A stretch of 45,284 nucleotides of DNA from an uncultured Clostridia bacterium (GTDB lineage Bacteria > Bacillota > Clostridia > Oscillospirales > Ruminococcaceae), in contig CANRFB010000016.1 in the NCBI GenBank assembly GCA_947629785.1, forward strand, positions 1 to 45,284, written 5' to 3'. This document shows, piece by piece, positions 25,778 through 33,060 of the stretch. A program made the translations under genes and the position numbers. The notes beneath the pieces are model-generated. The model did not search any database. It had not been told where the DNA came from and saw nothing but the letters and a program-made list of their open reading frames with translations. Position 1 is the first letter of the stretch; each line of letters begins with the position of its first letter.

Positions 25778-26128
25778 ATGGAACTTATTGCAGAACTTGA
25801 AACACTTGGAGTGAACACCACGGAAGCACTTGCAAGATTTATGAACAATTCGGGGCTGTATGTGAGAATGTTGGGAAAATTCCCCGCGGCGGTAAAAGAT
25901 GCGGACGTTCTCACACATTTTCAGGCAAAGGATTACGAAACGGCAGTTGCAACGGCGCATACCCTTAAAGGCGTAACGGGAAATCTTTCCCTGACCCCGC
26001 TGTTCAAGGCGTATACAGATATTGTTGCGCTTCTGAGAGCAAATGAGCCTGACAAAGCAGAGGCTATCCTTACGGAAATTCTTCCCGTTCAGGAGAAAAT
26101 TATTGCTTGTATTGAGAAAAATTCGTAA
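25778..26128 (+). CDS. Histidine phosphotransfer (HPt) protein
   Basis: A 116-residue helical protein with the HPt motif AHTLKGVTGNLSL, phosphorylatable His near residue 57, Lys at +3 and Gly at +4. It shuttles phosphate between the hybrid kinase receivers and a downstream response regulator, most likely one of the three receiver proteins encoded next. AAAGGAG precedes the ATG by nine bases. Confidence 0.93.
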   Translation: MELIAELETLGVNTTEALARFMNNSGLYVRMLGKFPAAVKDADVLTHFQAKDYETAVATAHTLKGVTGNLSLTPLFKAYTDIVALLRANEPDKAEAILTEILPVQEKIIACIEKNS

Positions 26129-26155
26129 AACACGGGTTTTAACGGAGGCTTGGTC

Positions 26156-27205
26156 GTGAACAACGCTATTTTGATCGTTGATGATATGGAGATCAACAGG
26201 GCTATTTTAGCCGAGGGGTTTAAGGACGAGTACGAAATACTCGAAGCGGAAAACGGTTTGCGGGCGATAGAACTGCTTGACAGCAATTCCAATATCGCCG
26301 CCGTGCTGCTTGACCTTATTATGCCCGAAATGGGCGGAATGGACGTCCTGAAACATCTTAATGAAAACGGAAAGATACTGCACATTCCGGTGTTTATCAT
26401 AACCGCCGAAAGCAGCGAGAAGATGCTTATGGACGCCTATAATTTAGGCGCGGTGGACGTTATAAACAAGCCGTTCATGATGAACTTCCTGCGCTGCCGT
26501 ATCGGGAATATTATCGAGCTTTACCGCCACAGGAACGATCTTGAAGATATAGTAAAGGAACAGGTTGAACGGCTCAGCAAGGTAAATCTTTCCATGGTGG
26601 AAACTCTTGCCACGCTTATAGAATTCCGCGACTGCGAGTCGGGGGAACACGTCAAGAGGATCTGCGGACTTACCGAAATTATAATGACGGCGGTAACGGA
26701 GATGTACCCCGAATATTATCTTCCAAGAGCGGAAATAGAAAAGATAGTTACCGCGTCCATTCTTCACGATGTCGGAAAAATAGCCATTCCCGACGGAATA
26801 CTCAACAAGCCCGGGCGGCTCACCAAGGAAGAATTTGAAGTCATGAAGCAGCATACCACCCGCGGCTGTGACATTCTCACACAGATACCAAGCGTTATGG
26901 ACGAAGATATATACAAGTACAGTTACGACATATGCCGCCATCATCACGAACGCTGGGACGGCAGGGGCTATCCCGACGGGCTTGTGGGAGATGAAATTTC
27001 CATCTGGGCGCAGGTGGTAGCAGTGGCGGACGTTTACGATGCGCTGGTTTCACCGAGAGTTTACAAAGCGGCTTTTGATTTTGACACGGCAATGAAAATG
27101 ATAAACAACGGCGAATGCGGCACATTCAATCCAAAAGTACTTAACGCTTTCAACGCCTCGGCTGACAAGATCAGGCGGGAAGAAGCGGTAATAGAAAACA
27201 ACTGA
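26156..27205 (+). CDS. Response regulator with intact HD-GYP domain (c-di-GMP phosphodiesterase)
   Basis: About 349 residues. Receiver domain (1-120) with Asp9/Asp10, phospho-acceptor Asp53 (LLDLIMP) and Lys in INKPF. A short helix links it to an HD-GYP domain with ILHDVGKIAIPD (the HD dyad), GRLTKEEFEVMKQHT and HHERWDGRGYPDGL (the GYP motif). All key metal ligands are present, so it should hydrolyse cyclic di-GMP when activated by phosphorylation. The GTG at 26156 is the likely start, with GGAGG seven bases upstream. It lies 27 bases after the HPt gene and 24 before a degenerate paralogue. Confidence 0.94.
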   Translation: MNNAILIVDDMEINRAILAEGFKDEYEILEAENGLRAIELLDSNSNIAAVLLDLIMPEMGGMDVLKHLNENGKILHIPVFIITAESSEKMLMDAYNLGAVDVINKPFMMNFLRCRIGNIIELYRHRNDLEDIVKEQVERLSKVNLSMVETLATLIEFRDCESGEHVKRICGLTEIIMTAVTEMYPEYYLPRAEIEKIVTASILHDVGKIAIPDGILNKPGRLTKEEFEVMKQHTTRGCDILTQIPSVMDEDIYKYSYDICRHHHERWDGRGYPDGLVGDEISIWAQVVAVADVYDALVSPRVYKAAFDFDTAMKMINNGECGTFNPKVLNAFNASADKIRREEAVIENN

Positions 27206-27229
27206 TACAAACCGACATGAGGTGAATTT

Positions 27230-28273
27230 ATGAATTATAAAAGAGTGCTGATAGTTGATGATTCGGAGATCGACAGGGAAATTCTCAGGAATATCCTTAA
27301 AAATGATTTTGACGTGATGGAGGCGGAAAACGGTTACGCCGGTCTGGAAATGATCCTTAACGGCAGGTCCCAGATAGACGCCGTACTGCTGGATATTTCC
27401 ATGCCCATTATAAACGGCTTTGATATTTTGCAGCATATGAAAAAAAACGAAATAAACATTCCTGTACTGCTTATTACCGCCGAAGCAACCAAGGAAAACG
27501 TTAAGCGCGCGGCGGGATACAGCGTATCGGGATTTATAAGCAAACCATTTGAACCCGAATTCGTGCTTGACAGAATAGGTTCTCTGCTGAAAGTCGAGAC
27601 CAGCGAGGTAATGTACAGCGGAAACCTTACGGCGGGCATTCTTGCGGATATAAGTTCCTATGAGACGAAACTGAAACTTATCTATTCAAATTATCTGAAA
27701 AACAACAACAAGGACGACAGCAAGTGTGTGGCTGTTTCCGATGTGATGAAGATAGTTCTCAGGGAATATGCCATTTCTTCCAGTGACCATCTTGATCCGT
27801 CAAATGTTGATGTTATCAGTCAGGCGGCGTATTTCTACAATATAGGAAAAATGGCGGTTCCAGACGCGATACTTGCGGATTCCGAGGATTCGGAAGCTTC
27901 CAAGAATATATACCGCAGTCATACCACCGTGGGCGCGGCTATTGTAAATCTCAATGAAATTCCGTCATGCAGATATTTCACACAGGTCTGCGGCGATATG
28001 TGTATGCACCATCATGAAAGATTTGACGGCAAAGGTTTCCCCCATCACCTCAAAGGCGATGAAATTTCCCCGTATACAAAGCTTTGCCGCATAATAATAG
28101 ATTTCCACGAAATTTTCACCCGCAAAAAGGATTTAGGCACTCTACAGTTTGAAGAAACTATGCGCGATATGAAAAAGGACATCGGCGCATACGATCCCAA
28201 GCTTATAGCAATTTTTGAAAATTGCGAACCTGCTATTATTCCCTATTACAAACGCCACGAAAAATTATTATAA
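27230..28273 (+). CDS. Response regulator with degenerate HD-GYP domain
   Basis: A 347-residue paralogue of the preceding protein. The receiver domain is complete: VLIVDDSEID, LLDISMP with Asp near 54, and SKPF. In the output domain the catalytic HD is replaced by Tyr-Asn (FYNIGKMAVPDAIL), and GYP becomes GFP (HHHERFDGKGFPHHL). It also has a charged loop (NNNKDDSK) where helices of the intact domain lie. Loss of the HD dyad should remove phosphodiesterase activity. It may bind c-di-GMP or pair with the active protein as a regulator. No frameshift or stop, so it looks maintained. A GAGGTG-type site precedes the ATG. Confidence 0.9.
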   Translation: MNYKRVLIVDDSEIDREILRNILKNDFDVMEAENGYAGLEMILNGRSQIDAVLLDISMPIINGFDILQHMKKNEINIPVLLITAEATKENVKRAAGYSVSGFISKPFEPEFVLDRIGSLLKVETSEVMYSGNLTAGILADISSYETKLKLIYSNYLKNNNKDDSKCVAVSDVMKIVLREYAISSSDHLDPSNVDVISQAAYFYNIGKMAVPDAILADSEDSEASKNIYRSHTTVGAAIVNLNEIPSCRYFTQVCGDMCMHHHERFDGKGFPHHLKGDEISPYTKLCRIIIDFHEIFTRKKDLGTLQFEETMRDMKKDIGAYDPKLIAIFENCEPAIIPYYKRHEKLL

Positions 28274-28283
28274 TATAAAATTC

Positions 28284-28317
28284 AAGCCGCGCAGGACCGT
28301 AAAGTTCTGCGCGGTTT
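28284..28317 (+). terminator. Hairpin after the degenerate HD-GYP gene
   Basis: CCGCGCAGGA pairs with TTCTGCGCGG (10 bp, one G-U) around a short loop. Only TTT then GATATT follows, so termination may be partial. Confidence 0.5.
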
Positions 28318-28357
28318 GATATTAAAAAATTTTGCCTATAATTGTATAATTTTTGTA

Positions 28358-28386
28358 TTGAAAATTTATTGCGTATGTAGTAAAAT
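28358..28386 (+). promoter_or_regulatory. Sigma-A promoter of the CheY-CheX pair
   Basis: TTGAAA (28358-28363), 17-base spacer, TAAAAT (28381-28386). It gives this gene pair its own start inside the signalling cluster. Confidence 0.75.
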
Positions 28387-28411
28387 AATATTATATATAA
28401 TTATACATGAA

Positions 28412-28431
28412 GGAGCGTGTGTATGTAAATG
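28412..28431 (+). promoter_or_regulatory. Start-stop element (ATG TAA) in the ribosome binding region
   Basis: AGGAG is followed by seven bases and then ATGTAA (28423-28428), which touches the real ATG at 28429. The ribosome binding site is ideally spaced (7) for the start-stop and poorly spaced (13) for the gene. This may lower or regulate translation. Confidence 0.55.
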
Positions 28432-28791
28432 AAAATTCTGATATGCGACGACTCAATGTTCGTCCGCAAAAAAATGAAAGACGCCATCGCCGCCGCCGAT
28501 CCCGAGGCGCAGATCGCGGAAGCCGCCAACGGTCAGCAGGCAGTTGATAAGTATAAGTCGGAAAAACCCGACCTTGTTTTTATGGATATTATTATGCCGG
28601 TAAAGGGCGGAGTGGACGCTCTTTCGGAAATTATTGCATTTGATAAGCAGGCAAAGGTCGTAATGGCTTCTTCGGTGGGAACGCAGGAAAATTTAAAGCA
28701 GGCAATACTTTCGGGCGCTTATGACTTCTTGCAGAAACCTATCGAAAATGACGACGTTGCCAGAATAATTTCCAAGGCAAAGGAGGCATAG
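28429..28791 (+). CDS. CheY-like single-domain response regulator
   Basis: A 120-residue receiver domain with acidic pair Asp7/Asp8, phospho-acceptor Asp53 (VFMDIIMP), Ser/Thr in MASSVG and Lys near 104 (LQKPIE). There is no output domain. Four bases separate it from a gene whose C-terminal domain resembles CheX, so it is probably the target of that phosphatase. Its start is overlapped by an ATGTAA start-stop element. It could relay the hybrid kinase signal to a motility or adhesion machine encoded elsewhere. Confidence 0.93.
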   Translation: MKILICDDSMFVRKKMKDAIAAADPEAQIAEAANGQQAVDKYKSEKPDLVFMDIIMPVKGGVDALSEIIAFDKQAKVVMASSVGTQENLKQAILSGAYDFLQKPIENDDVARIISKAKEA

Positions 28792-28795
28792 ACCC

Positions 28796-29674
28796 ATGTT
28801 CACTCAGTTTTTCGGCAACTATCTGCTTAGGAAACAGCTTGTTACACCGGAACAGCTTTCCGAAGCTCTTAAAATCCAGAAAAATACACGTCTGAAACTC
28901 GGCGTGCTTGCAATAAACGCAGGATATATGACCGCGGCGCAGGTCGAAAAGGCTCACGCGGAACAGCAGCGCACGGACAAGCGTATCGGCGACGTTATGG
29001 TGGAAATGAACTTCCTGACCCGCGAACAGGTGGAGGAACTTTTCAAGACCCAGCCCGCCGGACATCTGCTTCTGGGGCAGGCACTTGTGGACAAGGGCTG
29101 TATGACAAACGCCGAGTTTGAATCCGCTATCAATTCCTATAAAGCCGAAAACAGCCTTTCCGACTCGGATATTTCAAATGCCGACGACGAAGTGGCAAAG
29201 AAGCTTATAACGAATTTCTACAGCTTTGCTTCAAAAGACGAGTCCGAATACATAACAAGTTACCTTTCATTGTTGTTTAAGAATCTTATCCGCTTTATCG
29301 GTTATGATTTTGCACCGCTGGAAACTATCAGCGCGGAAACGACCATTAACAATGTTGTTATGCAGGACATCAGCGGCGGAATGAATATGTCTACCATGAT
29401 ATATGGTGAGAAATCCGCGCTTATAGAATTTGCTTCAAGATTTTCCGGCGAGGATTTAGAGGAAGACGACGAGTACACACAAGCGTGTGTAAGCGAATTC
29501 ATCAATCTCCACAACGGTCTTTTTGCGGTTAATGTTTCCAACGACCACGGCATTGAATTACAGCTTGAACCCCAGTGCTACTATGAAACATTTGACATGG
29601 TAGGTCTTTCGCGGGCTTGCGTAATACCGGTGGGCTTTTCTTTCGGAACTGTGAATTTCGTTATCCAGATCTGA
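28796..29674 (+). CDS. Four MshEN-type repeats fused to a CheX-like phosphatase domain
   Basis: A 292-residue soluble protein. Residues 5-115 form four units of exactly 24 residues separated by 5: 5-28 (FFGNYLLRKQ...KIQ), 34-57 (KLGVLAINAG...EQ), 63-86 (RIGDVMVEMN...TQ) and 92-115 (LLGQALVDKG...SY). This spacing and the RLGxx...G...L...Q pattern match the MshEN c-di-GMP-binding module of T4P/T2S ATPases. After an acidic linker, residues about 140-292 resemble CheX/CheC phosphatases, with SEFINLHNGLFAVN giving the E-x2-N dyad. The fusion suggests CheY~P dephosphorylation tuned by c-di-GMP, which is inference. GGAGG lies nine bases before the ATG. Adjacent to a CheY-like gene and downstream of an HD-GYP phosphodiesterase. 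Confidence 0.85.
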   Translation: MFTQFFGNYLLRKQLVTPEQLSEALKIQKNTRLKLGVLAINAGYMTAAQVEKAHAEQQRTDKRIGDVMVEMNFLTREQVEELFKTQPAGHLLLGQALVDKGCMTNAEFESAINSYKAENSLSDSDISNADDEVAKKLITNFYSFASKDESEYITSYLSLLFKNLIRFIGYDFAPLETISAETTINNVVMQDISGGMNMSTMIYGEKSALIEFASRFSGEDLEEDDEYTQACVSEFINLHNGLFAVNVSNDHGIELQLEPQCYYETFDMVGLSRACVIPVGFSFGTVNFVIQI

Positions 29675-29691
29675 TATTTTGCGTATAAACT

Positions 29692-29727
29692 AAGGGAGCG
29701 CCGGTTTCGGTGCTCCCTTTTCTTTTA
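29692..29727. terminator. Terminator between the CheX-like gene and the zinc-ribbon gene
   Basis: A 12-bp stem (aagggagcgccg with cggtgctccctt, one G-U), GTTT loop, then TTCTTTTA on the plus strand. It serves the plus-strand gene and can also act on the convergent gene. Confidence 0.85.
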
Positions 29728-30174
29728 TTCTTCGGTTGTTTCGGAAACATCTGTCTCCGCTTCTTCAGTCTCGGCGGGAACTTCCTCGGCTTCTTCCTCA
29801 ATAACGGGAGGTTCGGGCTTTACAAGCTTCGTTCCGCACTTGCCGCAGTAGTCGTCCTCGCAGGGACATTCAGCGCCGCAGTTAACGCATTTTACCAGTC
29901 CTTTTATTGCAAGTATCTGCGCTTTCATCTCTGAAATCGCATCAATGGACGCGGTAACGGCGTTTACGGTTTCCAGAACATCGTCGTCGGGGTTATCCTT
30001 GTAGGTGTCATAGTAATATTTTCCCAGAACAATGTAATTTTCCCCGATGGAATGTTCGGAAGAAATTATCTTTGCGTTGAGTTTCGCAACATTTCCCACC
30101 TGCTTGGTCTTTTCACTGACGGACTTGCCCGTCTCGGTAATGGTTTCGCCTATTTTCTTTAAAATATCGCTCAT
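29725..30174 (-). CDS. Zinc-ribbon protein with coiled-coil and acidic tail
   Basis: A 149-residue protein. Residues 1-90 are helical (MSDILKKIGETITETGKSVS and a long amphipathic stretch). A four-cysteine zinc ribbon follows (CVNCGAECPCEDDYCGKCG, about 95-113), then a Glu/Thr-rich tail. This matches small clostridial zinc-ribbon proteins of unknown role. The ATG at 30174 has GGAGG eight bases upstream; an ATG 15 bases earlier lacks such spacing. Its promoter overlaps the stop codon of the upstream phosphorylase gene. Confidence 0.8.
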   Translation of the reverse strand: MSDILKKIGETITETGKSVSEKTKQVGNVAKLNAKIISSEHSIGENYIVLGKYYYDTYKDNPDDDVLETVNAVTASIDAISEMKAQILAIKGLVKCVNCGAECPCEDDYCGKCGTKLVKPEPPVIEEEAEEVPAETEEAETDVSETTEE

Positions 30175-30212
30175 AGTTGATTCCTCCATTCAGATAAGCG
30201 TATTGTATCTGC

Positions 30213-30240
30213 TTGACAATAATATTATACCACATATAAT
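30213..30240 (+). promoter_or_regulatory. Mirror promoter on the plus strand, antisense to the phosphorylase gene
   Basis: TTGACA (30213-30218), 16-base spacer, TATAAT (30235-30240). It shares the same 40 bp with a minus-strand promoter of equal quality. No plus-strand gene follows; a transcript would be antisense to the 3' end of the phosphorylase gene. Confidence 0.5.
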
Positions 30241-30252
30241 ATTGAATGTCAA
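30224..30252 (-). promoter_or_regulatory. Consensus sigma-A promoter of the zinc-ribbon gene
   Basis: Minus strand TTGACA (30247-30252), 17-base spacer, TATAAT (30224-30229): a full consensus match. The -35 box contains the TGA stop of the phosphorylase gene. No terminator separates the two genes. Confidence 0.85.
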
Positions 30253-31556
30253 TACCCTTTTATAATTTTTATAACATTTTTTTCTTCGGGAACTTCCTGC
30301 TTTTCCCCGTAACGGAAAACGCCGCGGAATTCCTCGGAGATTTCCGCAAGGTCGCACTCCGAGGAAGTGTGGAGAACGGCAAGTTTCTCGCCTTTTTTCA
30401 CATAGTCGCCGACGGTTTTCTCAAAAACTATCCCCGCGGAAAGGTCAATGCCCGACTCTTTCGTAAGCCGCCCCGCGCCCAGCTTCATGGAAATTATACC
30501 TGTTTTCTCGCAGGAAATTCCGCAGATATAGCCGTCTTTCTCCGCGAATATCTCCCGCTGCGTTTTTGCTTTCGGGAAAAATCCGTAGTCGTCAATTACC
30601 CGCGGGTCGCCGCCTTGAAGATTTATCATTTCCCGCAGTTTTTCCAGAGCGGAACCGTCCGAAATTGCCTTTTCCGCCATGGAAATACATTCCGCCGCGG
30701 TGCCTTTTCCCGCGGTGAAAAGCATTTCTGCCGCCGCGGAAACGGAAATTTCATGCAGGTCTTTGGGGGCGTTTCCCTTTAATGCTTCAATCGCTTCCAT
30801 GACTTCAAGAGCGTTTCCCACCGTCCGTCCGAGGGGTTTGCTCATATCGGTAAGGAGCGCGGAACATTTTCTGCCTGCCCGAGTCCCCACTTCAACCATA
30901 AGTCGGGCTAATTTTTCCGCTTCGGGAACGGTTTTCATAAACGCGCCGTCGCCGACTTTAACGTCAAGAACTATCCCGTCCGCGCCCGAAGCAAGTTTCT
31001 TGCTCATAATGGAAGAACAGATAAGGGGAATACTGTCCACCGTTGCGGTAGCGTTCCGCAGAGCGTAAATTTTCTTGTCAGCGGGAACAAGTTCGCCTGT
31101 CTGCCCCGAAATAGCAAGCCCCGCTTTTCTGACGTTCCCGATAAATTCGTCATAGCCAAGTGCCGTGCGGAATCCCGCAATGGATTCTAACTTGTCGATA
31201 GTTCCGCCTGTGTGACCAAGACCGCGTCCCGACATTTTCGGAACGAAAACCCCGCACGCCGCCGCGATGGGAGCGCATATAAGCGTGGTTTTATCGCCAA
31301 CGCCCCCTGTGCTGTGTTTGTCAACATTGAAACCGCCTGTGTCGGGCTTTAACATATCTCCCGAATGTGCCATTGCCATGGTAAGGTCGGCTGTTTCCCT
31401 GTCTGATAAAGAAGAAAAGCATATCGCCATAAGAAGTGCAGACATCTGATAATCGGGGATAGCGCCGGAAGTATATCCGGCGGTGACCCAATTTATCTCC
31501 TCTGTACTTAATTCAGCGTTACGCTTTTTCTTGGTAATTATTTCATAAATTGTCAT
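30249..31556 (-). CDS. Pyrimidine-nucleoside phosphorylase (thymidine/uridine phosphorylase)
   Basis: A 435-residue enzyme. Family markers are the DKHSTGGVGDKTTL phosphate site near residue 80, the MSGRGLGHTGGTIDKLES signature near 110, RNATATVDSIPLICSSIMSKK and a C-terminal lipoyl-like alpha/beta domain. It splits thymidine, deoxyuridine and uridine with phosphate in the cytoplasm for pyrimidine salvage. Length 435 fits Pdp of Firmicutes. Its ATG overlaps the stop of the SpoIID-like gene (ATGA), so it is translationally coupled to a cell-surface gene, an odd pairing. Confidence 0.94.
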   Translation of the reverse strand: MTIYEIITKKKRNAELSTEEINWVTAGYTSGAIPDYQMSALLMAICFSSLSDRETADLTMAMAHSGDMLKPDTGGFNVDKHSTGGVGDKTTLICAPIAAACGVFVPKMSGRGLGHTGGTIDKLESIAGFRTALGYDEFIGNVRKAGLAISGQTGELVPADKKIYALRNATATVDSIPLICSSIMSKKLASGADGIVLDVKVGDGAFMKTVPEAEKLARLMVEVGTRAGRKCSALLTDMSKPLGRTVGNALEVMEAIEALKGNAPKDLHEISVSAAAEMLFTAGKGTAAECISMAEKAISDGSALEKLREMINLQGGDPRVIDDYGFFPKAKTQREIFAEKDGYICGISCEKTGIISMKLGAGRLTKESGIDLSAGIVFEKTVGDYVKKGEKLAVLHTSSECDLAEISEEFRGVFRYGEKQEVPEEKNVIKIIKGY

Positions 31557-33022
31557 AATACTTCAATTCCCGTGAAATAGTATTTAAGTATATCACTATA
31601 GGAATATCCCTGTTTTGCGAGAATATTCGCGCCGTTCTGACTCATTCCCACGCCGTGACCGTAGCCGTATGTAATGAATGTGAAGGTTCCGTCACTGTAG
31701 TAAACGTCAAAAGCCGCGCTTTTCAGTTTATAGTTGAAAACGGTTTCCCGCATCTTTCTTCCGGAAATGGTGGTCTGGTCGTCGATGTTTATGGAAGAAA
31801 CATAGTTTCCGTCCACATAGCCTGTAATTTTTATCCAGTTGTACGGATTATCCGAAAGGGTAATGCCAAGCGAATTTTCCAGATAGGAACGCATTTCCGA
31901 CTCGCTTACCGTTTTGACAGAACCGTAATTGGGGTCATTTCCCGCGTCAAATGGGCAAGCAACGCTTTTCAGATATGGGAAACTTCCGCCCCAGACGTTT
32001 GCCGCGTCCGCTGTGTAACCGGAAGATGACGCCATGTAAACCGTTTGCGCGACCTTTCCGTTATAGTAACAGCAAACTCCCCATACCGATGAAACCATGT
32101 CTTTTATCCGCTGCGGGGGATTCTTCTTTACCAGAACGCTGGGCGTAAGACCGTTGACATTGTGGTATTTCACATAGGAATATGCCGCCACCGCCTGTGC
32201 CTTGATAGCCTCGTCATTGAAACTTGAAGAAACTTCGTTGTTTACTATCCAGCAGATAAGGTCATAAGCGTTTACAGTCTGGACAGCGCCGTCAAATTTC
32301 GCGGTGAATGTTTCGCCGGTGGTGATATTTCCGCTCTGAATATTCTGCGTATCATCGGAAGAAGTATCGGCGGTGTTTTCCGGCTGTGCCTGATTGTTTC
32401 CGTTGTCAAAAAGCGTGATAACTATATCCGATTGTTTCGGCTCCGGAGTTGAAACTTCCGCTGTCTGACGGACTTCCGGTTCACTGTCGGAAGTGTCTTC
32501 TTCTGCCCATGACGGGTCTCCGTAAATTTCGTAAGTTTCGTCGTCCTCGACTTCTTCGTCCTCGATATAGAGCGTGCTGTCCTCGTTGTTATCGCCGCCG
32601 TAGACGGTTTGCGCGCTTGCTTCGCCGTTTCCGCTGTCGTAGTCGTCAACATCGTACTCGGTGGGATAATTTTCCTCCGGTTCGGTTTCCGCCTTTGCGG
32701 AAACGGTCACGGGTTCTTCCTCTTTCTGAGGAACGGCGGTAACAGCTGCGGGAACGGATTCCTCGTCAAATCCGTCCTCTGCGGAAGCTTCCGCAATATC
32801 TTTTTCCTTTTTGGGAACGGCAATTTCCGTTTCCGCGGGCTTCTGAGGAATTTCCACGCCTGCCGCTTCGGCTAAAATGTCGTCCTCCTGCTTTTCGATG
32901 TATATGTATTCGGGAGAAACAGTATTTTCGCCTACGTCCTCTACCATGCAGAACGCAAATGTGCAGAATGTTCCAAGGGATAACATTCCGATAATTGCGC
33001 CCAGCACTGCATTCAGCTTCAT
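31553..33022 (-). CDS. SpoIID/LytB domain protein with an acidic linker
   Basis: A 489-residue secreted or membrane-anchored protein. A hydrophobic segment at 7-25 is followed by an acidic low-complexity region (about 40-235). The SpoIID/LytB domain covers about 240-485: VNAYDLICWIVNNEVSSSFNDEAIKAQ, QTVYMASSSGYTADAANVWGG and GYGHGVGMSQNGANILAKQG. SpoIID trims denuded glycan strands during engulfment. The long linker and lack of a nearby spoIIQ/spoIIR context suggest a wall-remodelling relative rather than SpoIID itself. AAGGGG precedes the ATG. It follows the sortase genes by 38 bases and may remodel the wall for surface-protein attachment. Confidence 0.9.
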   Translation of the reverse strand: MKLNAVLGAIIGMLSLGTFCTFAFCMVEDVGENTVSPEYIYIEKQEDDILAEAAGVEIPQKPAETEIAVPKKEKDIAEASAEDGFDEESVPAAVTAVPQKEEEPVTVSAKAETEPEENYPTEYDVDDYDSGNGEASAQTVYGGDNNEDSTLYIEDEEVEDDETYEIYGDPSWAEEDTSDSEPEVRQTAEVSTPEPKQSDIVITLFDNGNNQAQPENTADTSSDDTQNIQSGNITTGETFTAKFDGAVQTVNAYDLICWIVNNEVSSSFNDEAIKAQAVAAYSYVKYHNVNGLTPSVLVKKNPPQRIKDMVSSVWGVCCYYNGKVAQTVYMASSSGYTADAANVWGGSFPYLKSVACPFDAGNDPNYGSVKTVSESEMRSYLENSLGITLSDNPYNWIKITGYVDGNYVSSINIDDQTTISGRKMRETVFNYKLKSAAFDVYYSDGTFTFITYGYGHGVGMSQNGANILAKQGYSYSDILKYYFTGIEVL

Positions 33023-33060
33023 TTTTGACCCCTTCTTTCTAACGTCCTGAAAGTTTTGTT

